This document shows, in pieces, positions 44,235-54,235 of a DNA stretch of 64,000 nucleotides. The translations under genes and the position numbers were made by a program. Source of the stretch: Flavobacterium fluviatile (GTDB lineage Bacteria > Bacteroidota > Bacteroidia > Flavobacteriales > Flavobacteriaceae). Under the pieces are notes generated by a model that worked only from the letters and a program-made list of their open reading frames with translations, was not told the DNA's origin and ran no database searches. Numbering within the stretch: the stretch's first letter is position 1; each line of letters begins with the position of its first letter. The stretch spans positions 62,001 through 126,000 of the forward strand of contig NZ_JAADZW010000009.1 of the NCBI RefSeq assembly GCF_010645065.1, in the 5' to 3' direction.

Positions 44235-44382
44235 AAGAACAAGCAAATTCATTTCATACTGTACTTAGAGAAGTGCTCACCTGCATTTAGCAGTGCCCGT
44301 CATTTGGCATGCCAATAAAGCCGAACAAACATGGGAGAGATCATCAAAAACCGCTTTTATACATTTAATTTACAACAAGATA

Positions 44383-47300
44383 ATGTTAGATAAAATAATT
44401 CATTTTAGTATCAATAATAAGTTTATTATTGGACTATTCACCCTGGTACTAATAGCTGTAGGGAGCTATTCGCTTTACACGCTCCCTATCGATGCATTAC
44501 CGGATATTACCAACAACCAGGTACAGATTATTACCAGCTCCCCTACGCTTGCCACTCAGGAGGTGGAACAATTCATCACCTATCCCATTGAACAGTCTGT
44601 AAAATCAATTCCCAGAATGGTCGAACTTCGTTCAATCAGCCGTTTCGGACTCAGTGTGGTGACAGTGGTATTTGAGGAAAATGTTGATATCTACTGGGCA
44701 CGCGCCCAAATTGCCGAAAGGATCAAAGAAGCGGAGAACATGATACCAAAAGGTGTTGGAGTTCCGGAAATGTCTCCTCTTAGTACCGGATTGGGAGAAA
44801 TTTACCAATATGTGGTCTTTCCTAAAAAAGGATATGAAAACAAATTCGATGCTACCAAATTAAGAACAATTCAGGATTGGATTATCAAGCCTCAGCTTAT
44901 CGGAACAAAAGGAGTTGCGGAAATTAACACTCTGGGCGGTGTACTTAAACAATACGAAATAGCCGTTCAGCCTGACAAGCTCAAAAGCATGAATACTACT
45001 ATAACGGAAATTTTCGATGCACTGGAAAACAATAATGAAAATACTGGAGGCGCCTATATCGATAAAAAGCCTTACGCTTATTTTATCAGAGGTATTGGTA
45101 TGGTTAATAATATTGATGATATAAATAAAATTGTAGTCAAAAACCAAAATGGAATCCCCATTCTAATCCGCGATGTAGCCAAGGTTCAGATTGGCGCCGG
45201 AATCCGCTACGGAGCAGTTACCAAAGATGGCAAAGGAGAAGAGGTGTCAGGGATGGTCATGATGCTGAAAGGCGAAAACAGCGGTGAGATCGTAAAGATC
45301 GTAAAGGAAAAAATGGAGCAGATCAAAAAATCACTCCCTGAAGGTGTGGATATTGAACCTTTTATGGACCGAACCGTGCTGGTAAATAAAGCTATTTCAA
45401 CTGTCGAAAAAAATCTTATAGAAGGTGCCCTTATTGTAATATTCATCCTTGTATTGTTGCTGGGCAACTGGAGAGCCGGGCTTGTAGTGGCTTCTGTTAT
45501 TCCCCTGGCACTGTTATTTGCCATTACGATGATGAAACTATTTGGCGTGAGCGGTAACCTGATGAGCCTTGGCGCTATAGATTTTGGCCTTATTGTCGAT
45601 GGTGCGGTTATCATTGTGGAAGCTATTATACACCGACTCCAGGTCAGCAACAAAGGAAAGCTCAGTACAGCGGAAATGAACGAGGAAGTATATCAGGCCT
45701 CCTCTAAAATCAGAAGCAGCGCTGCCTTTGGGGAGATCATCATTCTTATTGTTTATCTGCCCATTCTTGCCCTTGTCGGTATTGAAGGAAAAATGTTCGG
45801 CCCTATGGCACAAACCGTTTCTTTTGCCATTCTGGGCGCTTTTATCCTCTCATTAACCTATGTTCCGATGATGTCTGCCCTGGCCCTTAAAAAAGAAACC
45901 GGACATAAGAAAAACATCAGTGACAAAATCATCGATGCCATTTACCGCTTCTACAGCCCGCTCTTGGAAAAGGCACTAAAAGTAAGAGCCGTCGTAATAG
46001 GCGTTGCCCTGGCTCTATTTGCTGTTGCTCTGATTATTTTTAATTCACTTGGAGGCGAATTTATACCACAGCTTGACGAAGGAGATATTGCCACACACCT
46101 TATTATAGCATCAGGAAGTTCCCTTTCACAGGAAATAGAAGCCACTACAAAGGCAGAAAAAATACTGAGAGCTAAATTTCCTGAAATCAAAATGATTGTG
46201 ACCAAGATTGGTAGTGCGGAAATCCCGACAGATCCTATGCCGATTGAAGCGGGTGATATGATCATTACCCTGAAAGATAAAAGCGAATGGACTTCAGCTG
46301 AGACCAAAGAGGAATTGATGGAAAAAATGGAAGAGGCCCTTGAGGAGATCCCGGGCGCTTCAACTGAATTTTCACAGCCCATTCAAATGCGTTTCAATGA
46401 GCTTATGACAGGAGTAAGAAGCGATGTAGCCATTAAGATATTTGGAGAAGATATTGATATGCTGGTAAGCAAAGGTGAAGAAGTGGTACAGCTTATAAAA
46501 GGCGTGAAAGGTGTTGCTGATGCAAAAGCAGAACGTGTTGCCGGTCTGCCACAAATTACAATCCGTTACAATAAAGACAAATTAGCCCTTTACGGCTTAA
46601 AAATAGGCGATCTGAACAGGGTTGTCCGTATGGGGTTCGCAGGTGAGGCCGCAGGTGTTGTGTATGAGGGCGAAAAACGATTTGACATGGTGGTGAGACT
46701 GGACAACGAAAGCCGCAAGGATATTGAGAACTTAAGAACACTATTCATCACACTGCCTTCGGGAAGCCAGATTCCTCTGGAGCAGATCGCCGATGTAAAT
46801 TATGAAGACGGGCCTATGCAGATCTCACGTGAAAACGGCAAGAGAAGAATTGTTGTCGGTTTTAATGTCCGAGGAGGCGATGTGGAAAGTATTGTAAAGG
46901 AAATCCAGGCCAAACTTGATGCGAAATTAAAATTGCCGGATGGCTATTACACTACCTATGGAGGTTCTTTTGAGAACCTTATTGATGCCAGCAAGCGTCT
47001 TTCCATAGCAGTTCCTATAGCGCTTGGGCTAATTTTAATTTTACTTTATTTCACTTTCAATTCTATCAAACAGTCACTACTGATCTTTACAGCCATTCCA
47101 TTATCGGCAATTGGCGGAATTTTTGCACTGTGGATTCGCGATATGCCTTTTAGTATATCTGCCGGTGTGGGCTTTATAGCTTTATTCGGTGTTGCGGTAC
47201 TTAACGGGATTGTACTTATCGGATATTTTAACCAATTAAAAGAGGAAGGCATGCAGGATGTATATGAGAGAATTAGAGAAGGAACCAAAGTCAGACTGCG

Positions 47301-48732
47301 TCCTGTGGTCATGACAGCAGCAGTAGCGTCACTGGGATTCCTTCCAATGGCCATCAGCACCAACGCAGGGGCAGAAGTTCAAAAGCCACTTGCAACAGTT
47401 GTCATCGGAGGGCTTATCACGGCAACATTGTTGACACTGATCGTACTTCCGATCCTTTATCTGTATTTTGAAAAAGGTATTGGCAAGATCAAAAGTCCTG
47501 GGAAATCTGCCCTTACTGTTTTGGCTTTGGCTTTGTTTTCTTTAACAGCCACTGCGCAGGGACCTGTTCAGTCCATTAATTTGGGAACAGCCCTTGACCT
47601 TGGTTTGAAAAACAATAAAAGCATACAGGCATCCCAGCTCGATACAAAGGCACAATCCCAATTGCTGGGTTCCGCGTGGGATCTTCCAAAAACTGAATTG
47701 CTGGGAACTTTCGGAAAAATCAACTCGCAGGCCAACGATAAAAATATTAGTGTAACACAGGGCATCAGCCCATTTCAAATCGGTGCCCGCAAAAAACTGC
47801 TGACCGAATACAGCAATGCAAGCCAGACAAGATTAGGTATCACCAAACAGGAAGTAAAATACAGCATTCGACAATCCTGGAACACAATGCTGTATTTTCA
47901 AAAGCAGAACCGAATCCTTGAAAAGCAGAATGTGATTCTGCAGAAGTTTGTAAAGTCAGCAGCCCTGAAATTCCAGACCGGGGAAACCAATTCACTGGAA
48001 AAATCTATTGCCCTTGCCAAACAGCAGGAATTAGAGCAGCGTATTAAGGAAAACAGCACACAGCTGCAGGTTGAAGTGTCCAATTTAAAAACGCTGATGA
48101 ACCTTGACAGCGATTTTATATCTTCGGATACTACTTTTGCGCAAATACCTTTTGCTATTGCCGCAGACACATCTCTTGTGAAACAAAATCCCGGGCTTCA
48201 GCTTTCGGAGAATCAGGTAAAAATTGCCCAGGCCAATTATAAAGTTCAAAAGTCTGTGCTGCTTCCTGATTTTTCAGCAGGCTACTTCATACAATCCATC
48301 AGCGGAAGCCAGGATCCTTACAGCACTGCCATAGCAGATAACTCGCTGCAGTTCCAGGGTTTCTCAGTGGGTGTTTCCCTTCCTGTTTTTGCCGGAAGCG
48401 GCGCAGCGAAATCAAAAGCAGCCAAAACGGTTATAGAGGTAGAAAAAAAGAATTCGGAATACCTGTATGCCCAGGTAAAAACCCAATTTGAACAATTGAA
48501 CAAACAACTGCAGACCTATCAGTCGCTGATTGATTTTTATCAGACAACTGCAATTGAAAATGCCAATTCAATAATTCGAAATGCAACAAAGGGATATCAA
48601 AACGGGGATATTTCGTATGTCGAATATGTTCAGGGTATTGAAACAGCTTCAACGATACAATTAAACTATAATGATGCTGTCAGCAAATACAATCAGACAG
48701 TAATTGCAATTCAGTATTTAATAAATCAATAA
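44383..48732 (+). CDS. czcA: CzcA-type RND pump fused to a TolC-family outer-membrane domain
   Basis: A 1449-residue fusion from ATG 44383; the in-frame start at 44293 lacks a sensible N-terminus. Residues 1-1035 are a complete heavy-metal RND transporter. TM4 reads GAIDFGLIVDGAVIIVEA, with the DFG/D/E residues of the Zn/Co/Cd (HME1) group. From about residue 1040 a signal-peptide-like segment (ALTVLALALFSLTATAQ) leads into a TolC-family domain with the two-repeat helical layout. CzcC is thus encoded in the same frame. Cleavage at the internal signal would release two proteins. The adaptor gene follows after 11 nt. Confidence 0.92.
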   Translation: MLDKIIHFSINNKFIIGLFTLVLIAVGSYSLYTLPIDALPDITNNQVQIITSSPTLATQEVEQFITYPIEQSVKSIPRMVELRSISRFGLSVVTVVFEENVDIYWARAQIAERIKEAENMIPKGVGVPEMSPLSTGLGEIYQYVVFPKKGYENKFDATKLRTIQDWIIKPQLIGTKGVAEINTLGGVLKQYEIAVQPDKLKSMNTTITEIFDALENNNENTGGAYIDKKPYAYFIRGIGMVNNIDDINKIVVKNQNGIPILIRDVAKVQIGAGIRYGAVTKDGKGEEVSGMVMMLKGENSGEIVKIVKEKMEQIKKSLPEGVDIEPFMDRTVLVNKAISTVEKNLIEGALIVIFILVLLLGNWRAGLVVASVIPLALLFAITMMKLFGVSGNLMSLGAIDFGLIVDGAVIIVEAIIHRLQVSNKGKLSTAEMNEEVYQASSKIRSSAAFGEIIILIVYLPILALVGIEGKMFGPMAQTVSFAILGAFILSLTYVPMMSALALKKETGHKKNISDKIIDAIYRFYSPLLEKALKVRAVVIGVALALFAVALIIFNSLGGEFIPQLDEGDIATHLIIASGSSLSQEIEATTKAEKILRAKFPEIKMIVTKIGSAEIPTDPMPIEAGDMIITLKDKSEWTSAETKEELMEKMEEALEEIPGASTEFSQPIQMRFNELMTGVRSDVAIKIFGEDIDMLVSKGEEVVQLIKGVKGVADAKAERVAGLPQITIRYNKDKLALYGLKIGDLNRVVRMGFAGEAAGVVYEGEKRFDMVVRLDNESRKDIENLRTLFITLPSGSQIPLEQIADVNYEDGPMQISRENGKRRIVVGFNVRGGDVESIVKEIQAKLDAKLKLPDGYYTTYGGSFENLIDASKRLSIAVPIALGLILILLYFTFNSIKQSLLIFTAIPLSAIGGIFALWIRDMPFSISAGVGFIALFGVAVLNGIVLIGYFNQLKEEGMQDVYERIREGTKVRLRPVVMTAAVASLGFLPMAISTNAGAEVQKPLATVVIGGLITATLLTLIVLPILYLYFEKGIGKIKSPGKSALTVLALALFSLTATAQGPVQSINLGTALDLGLKNNKSIQASQLDTKAQSQLLGSAWDLPKTELLGTFGKINSQANDKNISVTQGISPFQIGARKKLLTEYSNASQTRLGITKQEVKYSIRQSWNTMLYFQKQNRILEKQNVILQKFVKSAALKFQTGETNSLEKSIALAKQQELEQRIKENSTQLQVEVSNLKTLMNLDSDFISSDTTFAQIPFAIAADTSLVKQNPGLQLSENQVKIAQANYKVQKSVLLPDFSAGYFIQSISGSQDPYSTAIADNSLQFQGFSVGVSLPVFAGSGAAKSKAAKTVIEVEKKNSEYLYAQVKTQFEQLNKQLQTYQSLIDFYQTTAIENANSIIRNATKGYQNGDISYVEYVQGIETASTIQLNYNDAVSKYNQTVIAIQYLINQ

Positions 48733-48743
48733 TTTAAGTTATA

Positions 48744-50006
48744 ATGAAAAAAGCAAATATAATATATGCAATAGGTGCTGCTGTAGTAATTGCAATAATC
48801 CTTTATTTTACACTTCGCAAAACAGCGGCCGAGGTTCCAAAAGAAGAAGCGAAAACCGAAGAAAACCAGGCAGCCGGAATCAAGGAAGTAGAACTAAATG
48901 AAGCCCAGTTTAAAGGGTCGCAAATAGAACTTGGAGGCTTTTCAAAGAAAAACCTGAGCGATGTTATCAACGCCAATGGTTACACAAAACTGCCTCCACA
49001 GAATCAGGCAGATGTATCTGTTTTTACTACGGGAATCGTGAAAAGCATTTCTGTTATAGAGGGGCAGCGCGTGCAGAAAGGACAAATTATCGCCACCATT
49101 GAAAGTCCTGAATTCTCAAAAATGCAGGAAGCCTACCTTACTTCAAAAAGCAATTTAGAGTATCTTAAACTGGAATTTGAGAGACAAAAAATCCTGAGCG
49201 CTGAGGAAGTGAACTCTAAAAAAGTATTCCAGCAGACCAAATCCAATTATGAAATTGAAAAGGCGAGATTCAATTCCCTTGCCAAACAGTTAGCAACCTT
49301 AAATATTAGCCCAAATGGACCTGCAACCTCCACAGTGGCTGTAAAAGCGCCTATTTCAGGATTTATAACTGAAATTAACATCAAATTGGGAAGCAATGTT
49401 GAGGCCGGAAAACCACTGCTTGGCATTGTTGATAATTCAAAACTCCATGTCGATCTGCTGGTTTACGAAAAAGACCTGCGCAAGGTCAAACCAGGCCAGG
49501 ATGTAAGGTTTATTTTGACCAATCAGGATAACAGCGAAATCAAGGGGAAAATTTTCAGTGTGGGCAAATCATTTGAGAATGAAACTAAATCCGTTGCCGT
49601 GCATGCCGATATCATCAATGAAAAACAGCAGTTAATTCCTGGAATGTATATAAATGCCCTTATCGATATCGGGGTAAATGCTGTAAGCGCGCTTCCTTTG
49701 GAAGCGGTAGTTAAAGCTGACGGACGCGAATTTATATTTGTTCTTGAAGAGGGACATAAGGAAGAAGAGGCCCACGATGAAAAGCAGGGGCACGCTCATG
49801 AAGATGGAGACAAACACGAGGAAAGCGAGGGCAAAACCTACCATTTTCAGCGTATTGAAGTAAAAACAGGAACTTCACAATTAGGGTTTATTCAAGTAAC
49901 GCTGCTTCAGAAAATTGATGCAGATTCTAAAATTGTCACCAAAGGCGCATATTATATCCAAAGTCATTTATTGAAGAGTGAAGGCGGCGGAGGTCATGAG
50001 CACTAA
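48744..50006 (+). CDS. czcB: CzcB-type membrane-fusion protein with His-rich insert
   Basis: A 420-residue periplasmic adaptor with an N-terminal membrane anchor (residues 5-24), a barrel-sandwich/hairpin core (GIVKSISVIEGQRVQKGQII, a helical hairpin at 125-185, then GFITEINIKLGSNVEAGKPL) and a His/Glu-rich insert (about residues 340-372: EEGHKEEEAHDEKQGHAHED) that is a likely Zn-binding loop. The C-terminus is GGGHEH. It completes the CzcCBA system with the fusion pump 11 nt upstream. No HMBD is present, unlike the copper adaptors. Confidence 0.9.
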   Translation: MKKANIIYAIGAAVVIAIILYFTLRKTAAEVPKEEAKTEENQAAGIKEVELNEAQFKGSQIELGGFSKKNLSDVINANGYTKLPPQNQADVSVFTTGIVKSISVIEGQRVQKGQIIATIESPEFSKMQEAYLTSKSNLEYLKLEFERQKILSAEEVNSKKVFQQTKSNYEIEKARFNSLAKQLATLNISPNGPATSTVAVKAPISGFITEINIKLGSNVEAGKPLLGIVDNSKLHVDLLVYEKDLRKVKPGQDVRFILTNQDNSEIKGKIFSVGKSFENETKSVAVHADIINEKQQLIPGMYINALIDIGVNAVSALPLEAVVKADGREFIFVLEEGHKEEEAHDEKQGHAHEDGDKHEESEGKTYHFQRIEVKTGTSQLGFIQVTLLQKIDADSKIVTKGAYYIQSHLLKSEGGGGHEH

Positions 50007-50029
50007 ATGATACTATTAAAACATTCGAT

Positions 50030-50317
50030 ATGAAAAAAAAAGTCTTGTTTATTGTTTTGATCTTAAACATACTAACAATTTTCTCCTGCAGGCACAATGA
50101 CCACAAACCCTCTGGCCAGGACGAGCAAAAACATGAGCATAAGGATGCAGACATGCACACATTAGCGTATGAATGCCCTATGAATTGTGAAAAGGGAAAA
50201 GTATATAAATCAAAAGGGAAATGCCCGGTATGCCAGATGAAACTCATCAGGGTTAACCAGGAAAGCCACCAGGGACATAAACATGACCCAAAAAATCATC
50301 AGGGACATGAACATTAG
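50030..50317 (+). CDS. His-rich lipoprotein with heavy-metal-binding domain
   Basis: A 95-residue lipoprotein (TIFSC, Cys20) with His-rich flanks (EQKHEHKDADMH, and HQGHKHDPKNHQGHEH at the end) around one heavy-metal-binding domain (YECPMNCEKGK, CPVCQMKL). The domain is closest in layout to the first HMBD of the copA product. It lies 23 nt after czcB. It probably buffers or delivers divalent metal in the periplasm; the His content favours Zn. Confidence 0.8.
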   Translation: MKKKVLFIVLILNILTIFSCRHNDHKPSGQDEQKHEHKDADMHTLAYECPMNCEKGKVYKSKGKCPVCQMKLIRVNQESHQGHKHDPKNHQGHEH

Positions 50318-50445
50318 GGTGGCTTTAAGCTGCTAAAACCAGTGAAGGAAATAAATTCAAAACACCAGGTACATCATACAGTGCCTGGTTATTAAAAGAT
50401 TGAAAAATTTTAATAGTTGGCAATTAATTCTTAACTTAGATAGAT

Positions 50446-50910
50446 ATGGACATTAATACAGAGCTGTTTATACTTCCTAGACTACTGGTTTCTTTGGCCT
50501 TAGGATTCTTCATAGGCCTTGACAGGGAAAGGCACGGTCATGATGCCGGGGTAAGGACATATGCAGCGGTATGTATTGGTGCGACGCTGTTCACTTCCAT
50601 TACAGTTCATCTCGCATCGGACCCGGCTGCCGCATCGAGAGTTATAGCAAATATTATCACAGGTGTAGGTTTTCTTGGCGCCGGAATTATTTACAGAAAC
50701 GATCACAAGGGGGCTTCACATGGGCTGACAACAGCTGCTACGGTCTGGTGTACATCGGCTGTTGGAGTTGCTGTCGGGCTCAACATGTACATAATTGCTG
50801 TGGCAAGTTCTGGCGCCTTGTATTTTTTACTTTCACTCCATCACCAGAAGTGGTATATCAGGTGGAAAAAAAAGATAAGATATAACCATACCTGTCATAA
50901 GGATTTATAA
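50446..50910 (+). CDS. MgtC/SapB-family membrane protein
   Basis: A 154-residue protein with four to five membrane helices and the MgtC signature region (LGFFIGLDRERHGHDAGVRT, then ITGVGFLGAGIIYRN and GLTTAATVWCTSAVGVAVGL). MgtC proteins are linked to Mg2+ limitation and membrane-energy control in other bacteria. It lacks the cytoplasmic C-terminal domain of longer MgtC. It follows the His-rich lipoprotein by 128 nt and precedes a bestrophin gene, in a block otherwise devoted to metal efflux. Confidence 0.88.
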   Translation: MDINTELFILPRLLVSLALGFFIGLDRERHGHDAGVRTYAAVCIGATLFTSITVHLASDPAAASRVIANIITGVGFLGAGIIYRNDHKGASHGLTTAATVWCTSAVGVAVGLNMYIIAVASSGALYFLLSLHHQKWYIRWKKKIRYNHTCHKDL

Positions 50911-50979
50911 GCCTTTGGAGGTCATTGCTCCAGGTTCCTTAGAAACAAACTTTATTTAACAACTATAAAACGCTGATAA

Positions 50980-51861
50980 ATGCTGGTTAAAAATAATAAA
51001 AGTTCCATAGTGTTTTTCATTAGATCGATCTGGGTTGATATAGCCGCTATCATAACTTATGCTTTGGTAATCGGCACACTTGATCATAATACCATACTGC
51101 GGGAAATTGCAATACCTCTTCCCATAACCGCTATTATGGGAACCATAGTGGGATTACTGCTTGCTTTTCGGACAGCACAGTCTTATGACCGCTGGTGGGA
51201 GGCAAGAAAAGTTTGGGGAGAAATTGTCAATGATTCCAGAACATTAATAAGACAGGTCAGGCAGTTCATGCCTGATTCTGACGATGAATTACAAGAATTT
51301 GCACAGAGACAGGTTATCTGGTCCTATGCTTTATCGGAAAGCCTGAGGAAAATTCCATTTTCCAAGCGTGTCGGCTCTTATCTTGAGCAGCACCATATAA
51401 AAGCAAATAATGTTCCTGCCGAACTTTTAAACAGACATGCCGATCAGCTCGGAGTGGTATCAAAAAAATTCATAATAAATGAGAATAAACAGGTACAGAT
51501 CGATACTACTATTGCGCGGCTGAATGATGCTATGGGAAAATGCGAAAGAATTAAAAATACGGTATTTCCGAAATCCTACAGCCTGCTGATTCACTTTCTG
51601 ATTTACCTTCTCACCTCTATCCTCCCCTTTGGACTTGAAGACAGCTTTCCCGTATTGGAAATTGTCCTTACTATTGTTATATCCACTATGCTAATAGCAG
51701 TGGAAAAAACAGCAATCATAATGCAGGACCCTTTTGAGAACAGTCCGACCGACATACCTATGACGGCACTTTGCGGGGTTATAGAAAACAATATAAAAGA
51801 AATTTGCAGCGATAAGGCTATAGCGCCTATTCAACCAGACTCTTACTATTACATTAACTAG
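50980..51861 (+). CDS. Bestrophin-family anion channel
   Basis: A 293-residue membrane protein with the bacterial bestrophin signature (FRTAQSYDRWWEARKVWGEI, then DSRTLIRQV) and hydrophobic segments near residues 15-40, 45-65, 205-225 and 230-250. Bacterial bestrophins form pentameric channels; several conduct anions or cations. It lies 69 nt after the MgtC gene and 50 nt before the ZntA-type ATPase. Charge balancing during metal export is a guess from position. Confidence 0.87.
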   Translation: MLVKNNKSSIVFFIRSIWVDIAAIITYALVIGTLDHNTILREIAIPLPITAIMGTIVGLLLAFRTAQSYDRWWEARKVWGEIVNDSRTLIRQVRQFMPDSDDELQEFAQRQVIWSYALSESLRKIPFSKRVGSYLEQHHIKANNVPAELLNRHADQLGVVSKKFIINENKQVQIDTTIARLNDAMGKCERIKNTVFPKSYSLLIHFLIYLLTSILPFGLEDSFPVLEIVLTIVISTMLIAVEKTAIIMQDPFENSPTDIPMTALCGVIENNIKEICSDKAIAPIQPDSYYYIN

Positions 51862-51911
51862 TTATATATTAACCGTGCGGTATTTTCCAATGCCGCAGTA
51901 AAAATTACGCT

Positions 51912-53912
51912 ATGATTGACAACACCCAAAATTCAGATACTGTAAAGCAAACTCCCAGCGGAGATCCAAAAGAAAACAACAAAGTAACTGCCGCCCCACA
52001 GCAAGAGATGCACTCGGATGATGACGGCCACGACCATGGAGCAGAAGATGCTGATTCAGGATGGAAAAGCCACTGGCAGCTTCTGCTTGCCATAATTATA
52101 CTTGTGGTAATGCTGGTGCTTGAATTCGGCTTTCAATTTGTGCCGGCTTTTCCAGCTGACCTTATAATATTTACGGCAGCCTATCTCCTTGCAGGTTACA
52201 ATGTTTTATACATGGCTTACCGAAAGGCCAAAAGATTTGACTTTTTTAATGAATTTTTCCTGATGAGTGTTGCCACTATCGGTGCCTTTGCCATTGGATC
52301 CTATAGTGAAGGTGTTGCTGTTATGGCTTTTTATTCGGTAGGGGAATGGTTTCAGGACGCAGCGGTTAACCGCGCAAAAAGAAGCATAAAGGCACTTTTG
52401 GACATCAGGCCCGATCAGGTTGCTGTGCAGCGGGACGGCGGCTTTTTGGTTGTAGACCCGAAAGAAGTAAAACCCGGTGAAATCATTCAGATAAAGCCCG
52501 GTGAGAAAGTAGCCCTGGACGGCGAACTGATTTCTGAAAAAGCTTCCTTTAATACAGCAGCCCTGACAGGAGAAAGCAAGCCTGATACAAAAAACAAGGG
52601 AGAACAGATTTACGCCGGAATGATTAATCTAAATACGGTTGCCGAAATAAAGGTGACTTCGCTTTTTCAGGACAGCAAGCTTAGCAAAATTCTTGAAATG
52701 GTTCAGGATGCCACCTCCCGTAAATCACAGACACAGCTCTTTATCAGCAGATTTGCAAAAGTATACACACCCATTGTTTTTGCCCTTGCTGTTGCAGTCT
52801 GTTTTGCTCCCTACCTCTTTGTAGACCCTTACGAGTTCAATGTATGGTTCTACAGGTCTTTAGTGTTTCTTGTGATCAGCTGCCCTTGTGCCCTTGTGGT
52901 TTCTATACCTTTGGGATATTTTGGCGGAATAGGACTTGCCTCCCGAAATGGTATTTTATTTAAAGGTTCCAATTTCCTTGACGTTATGACTGAAATCAAT
53001 GTAGTGGTAATGGATAAAACCGGAACGCTCACCGAAGGCATCTTTAAAGTACAGGAAATCAATTCAAAAGACATAGAAAAAGATGAACTTCTTAAATATG
53101 CTGCTGCTATTGAAAGCCAGTCCACCCATCCTATCGGGCTTGCAGTTGTTGAGCATGCGGGCAAGGACAGTATTAAAGGCGTCAACATTTCCGACGTAGA
53201 GGAAATTTCCGGTCATGGTCTTAAAGGAACTATTGATGGGAAAGAAGTACTTGCCGGAAATACCAAGCTGATGAAAAAATTTAACATCGAATATCCATCC
53301 GAGGTTGACACTATTGTATATACTATTGTAGTGCTTGCTATTGACCAGCAATATAAGGGCCACATTACAATTGCAGATAAAATAAAGGAAGATGCTCCAC
53401 AAGCGATCAAAGATCTTCATGATTTGAAAATACAAACCGTGATGCTTTCGGGAGACAAACAGACCGTTGTGGATGAAGTTTCCAAAAATCTTGGAATAGA
53501 CAATGCTTACGGGGATTTACTCCCGGAAGGAAAAGTGGAGAAGGTAACGGCACTGAAAAATGAAGGTAAGAAAATTGCCTTTGTCGGGGATGGTGTAAAT
53601 GATGCTCCTGTTGTCGCTCTGGCAGATGCAGGCATAGCAATGGGAGGGCTTGGCAGCGATGCCACAATTGAAACAGCAGATATCGTGATACAAAACGACC
53701 AGCCCTCTAAGATTGTTACTGCCATAAAAATTGGAAAACTAACCAAGAAAATTGTGTGGCAGAATATAATCCTTGCAATGGTGGTTAAGGTAATAGTTCT
53801 GGCATTAGGTGCCGGAGGTGTGGCTACGCTTTGGGAAGCGGTAATCGCTGATGTCGGGGTATCTCTTTTAGCTATTTTAAACGCTGTGAGGATACAGAGA
53901 TTAAAAATGTAA
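51912..53912 (+). CDS. zntA: Zn/Cd/Pb-exporting P1B-2-type ATPase
   Basis: A 666-residue P-type ATPase: a His/Asp-rich N-terminus (HSDDDGHDHGAEDADSG) in place of an HMA domain, A-domain TGES, SCPCALVVSIP in TM6, MDKTGTLTEG, STHPIGLA, GDGVNDAPVV, and ADVGVSLLAILNAV in TM8. The TM8 Asp and CPC are the divalent-metal signature of ZntA/CadA types. It is the last gene of the zinc block and is followed by a terminator. The fragment at 31051-32160 is a related but distinct copy. Confidence 0.93.
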   Translation: MIDNTQNSDTVKQTPSGDPKENNKVTAAPQQEMHSDDDGHDHGAEDADSGWKSHWQLLLAIIILVVMLVLEFGFQFVPAFPADLIIFTAAYLLAGYNVLYMAYRKAKRFDFFNEFFLMSVATIGAFAIGSYSEGVAVMAFYSVGEWFQDAAVNRAKRSIKALLDIRPDQVAVQRDGGFLVVDPKEVKPGEIIQIKPGEKVALDGELISEKASFNTAALTGESKPDTKNKGEQIYAGMINLNTVAEIKVTSLFQDSKLSKILEMVQDATSRKSQTQLFISRFAKVYTPIVFALAVAVCFAPYLFVDPYEFNVWFYRSLVFLVISCPCALVVSIPLGYFGGIGLASRNGILFKGSNFLDVMTEINVVVMDKTGTLTEGIFKVQEINSKDIEKDELLKYAAAIESQSTHPIGLAVVEHAGKDSIKGVNISDVEEISGHGLKGTIDGKEVLAGNTKLMKKFNIEYPSEVDTIVYTIVVLAIDQQYKGHITIADKIKEDAPQAIKDLHDLKIQTVMLSGDKQTVVDEVSKNLGIDNAYGDLLPEGKVEKVTALKNEGKKIAFVGDGVNDAPVVALADAGIAMGGLGSDATIETADIVIQNDQPSKIVTAIKIGKLTKKIVWQNIILAMVVKVIVLALGAGGVATLWEAVIADVGVSLLAILNAVRIQRLKM

Positions 53913-54235
53913 TAAGAATCACCGGCCGAACATAACCCGTATTACAAAAATAAGGACTGGAAAAAATCATTATTGTCAGCAAACAGACAGTATTTTACAT
54001 TTTAAACAGGGAGCAGCAATCTTTATGATGACTGCTCCCTGTTTTTTTTACTGTTCCTGGGACAGCTGATTGGAAATTCCTTCTAATTGCAATAGTATTC
54101 CTGCCTGCTGCCGATAAAAGAAGCAGTAAAGCAATGCCTTTTAACCAAAAACACCTGAAGACTATGCCTGATTTGACTCAGATTATTAGTCCTTTATGCA
54201 TTATGCACTATCAATTCACTTAATCGAACCGAAGG
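53913..54235. other. Intergenic region after the zinc block
   Basis: 323 nt between convergent genes. It holds the terminator at 54004-54049; I see no gene in the rest. Confidence 0.5.
54004..54049 (+). terminator. Rho-independent terminator of the zinc block
   Basis: The arms 54004-54016 and 54032-54044 (13 bp, perfect) with a 15-nt loop are followed by T8. It lies 92 nt after the zntA-type stop. Confidence 0.9.
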
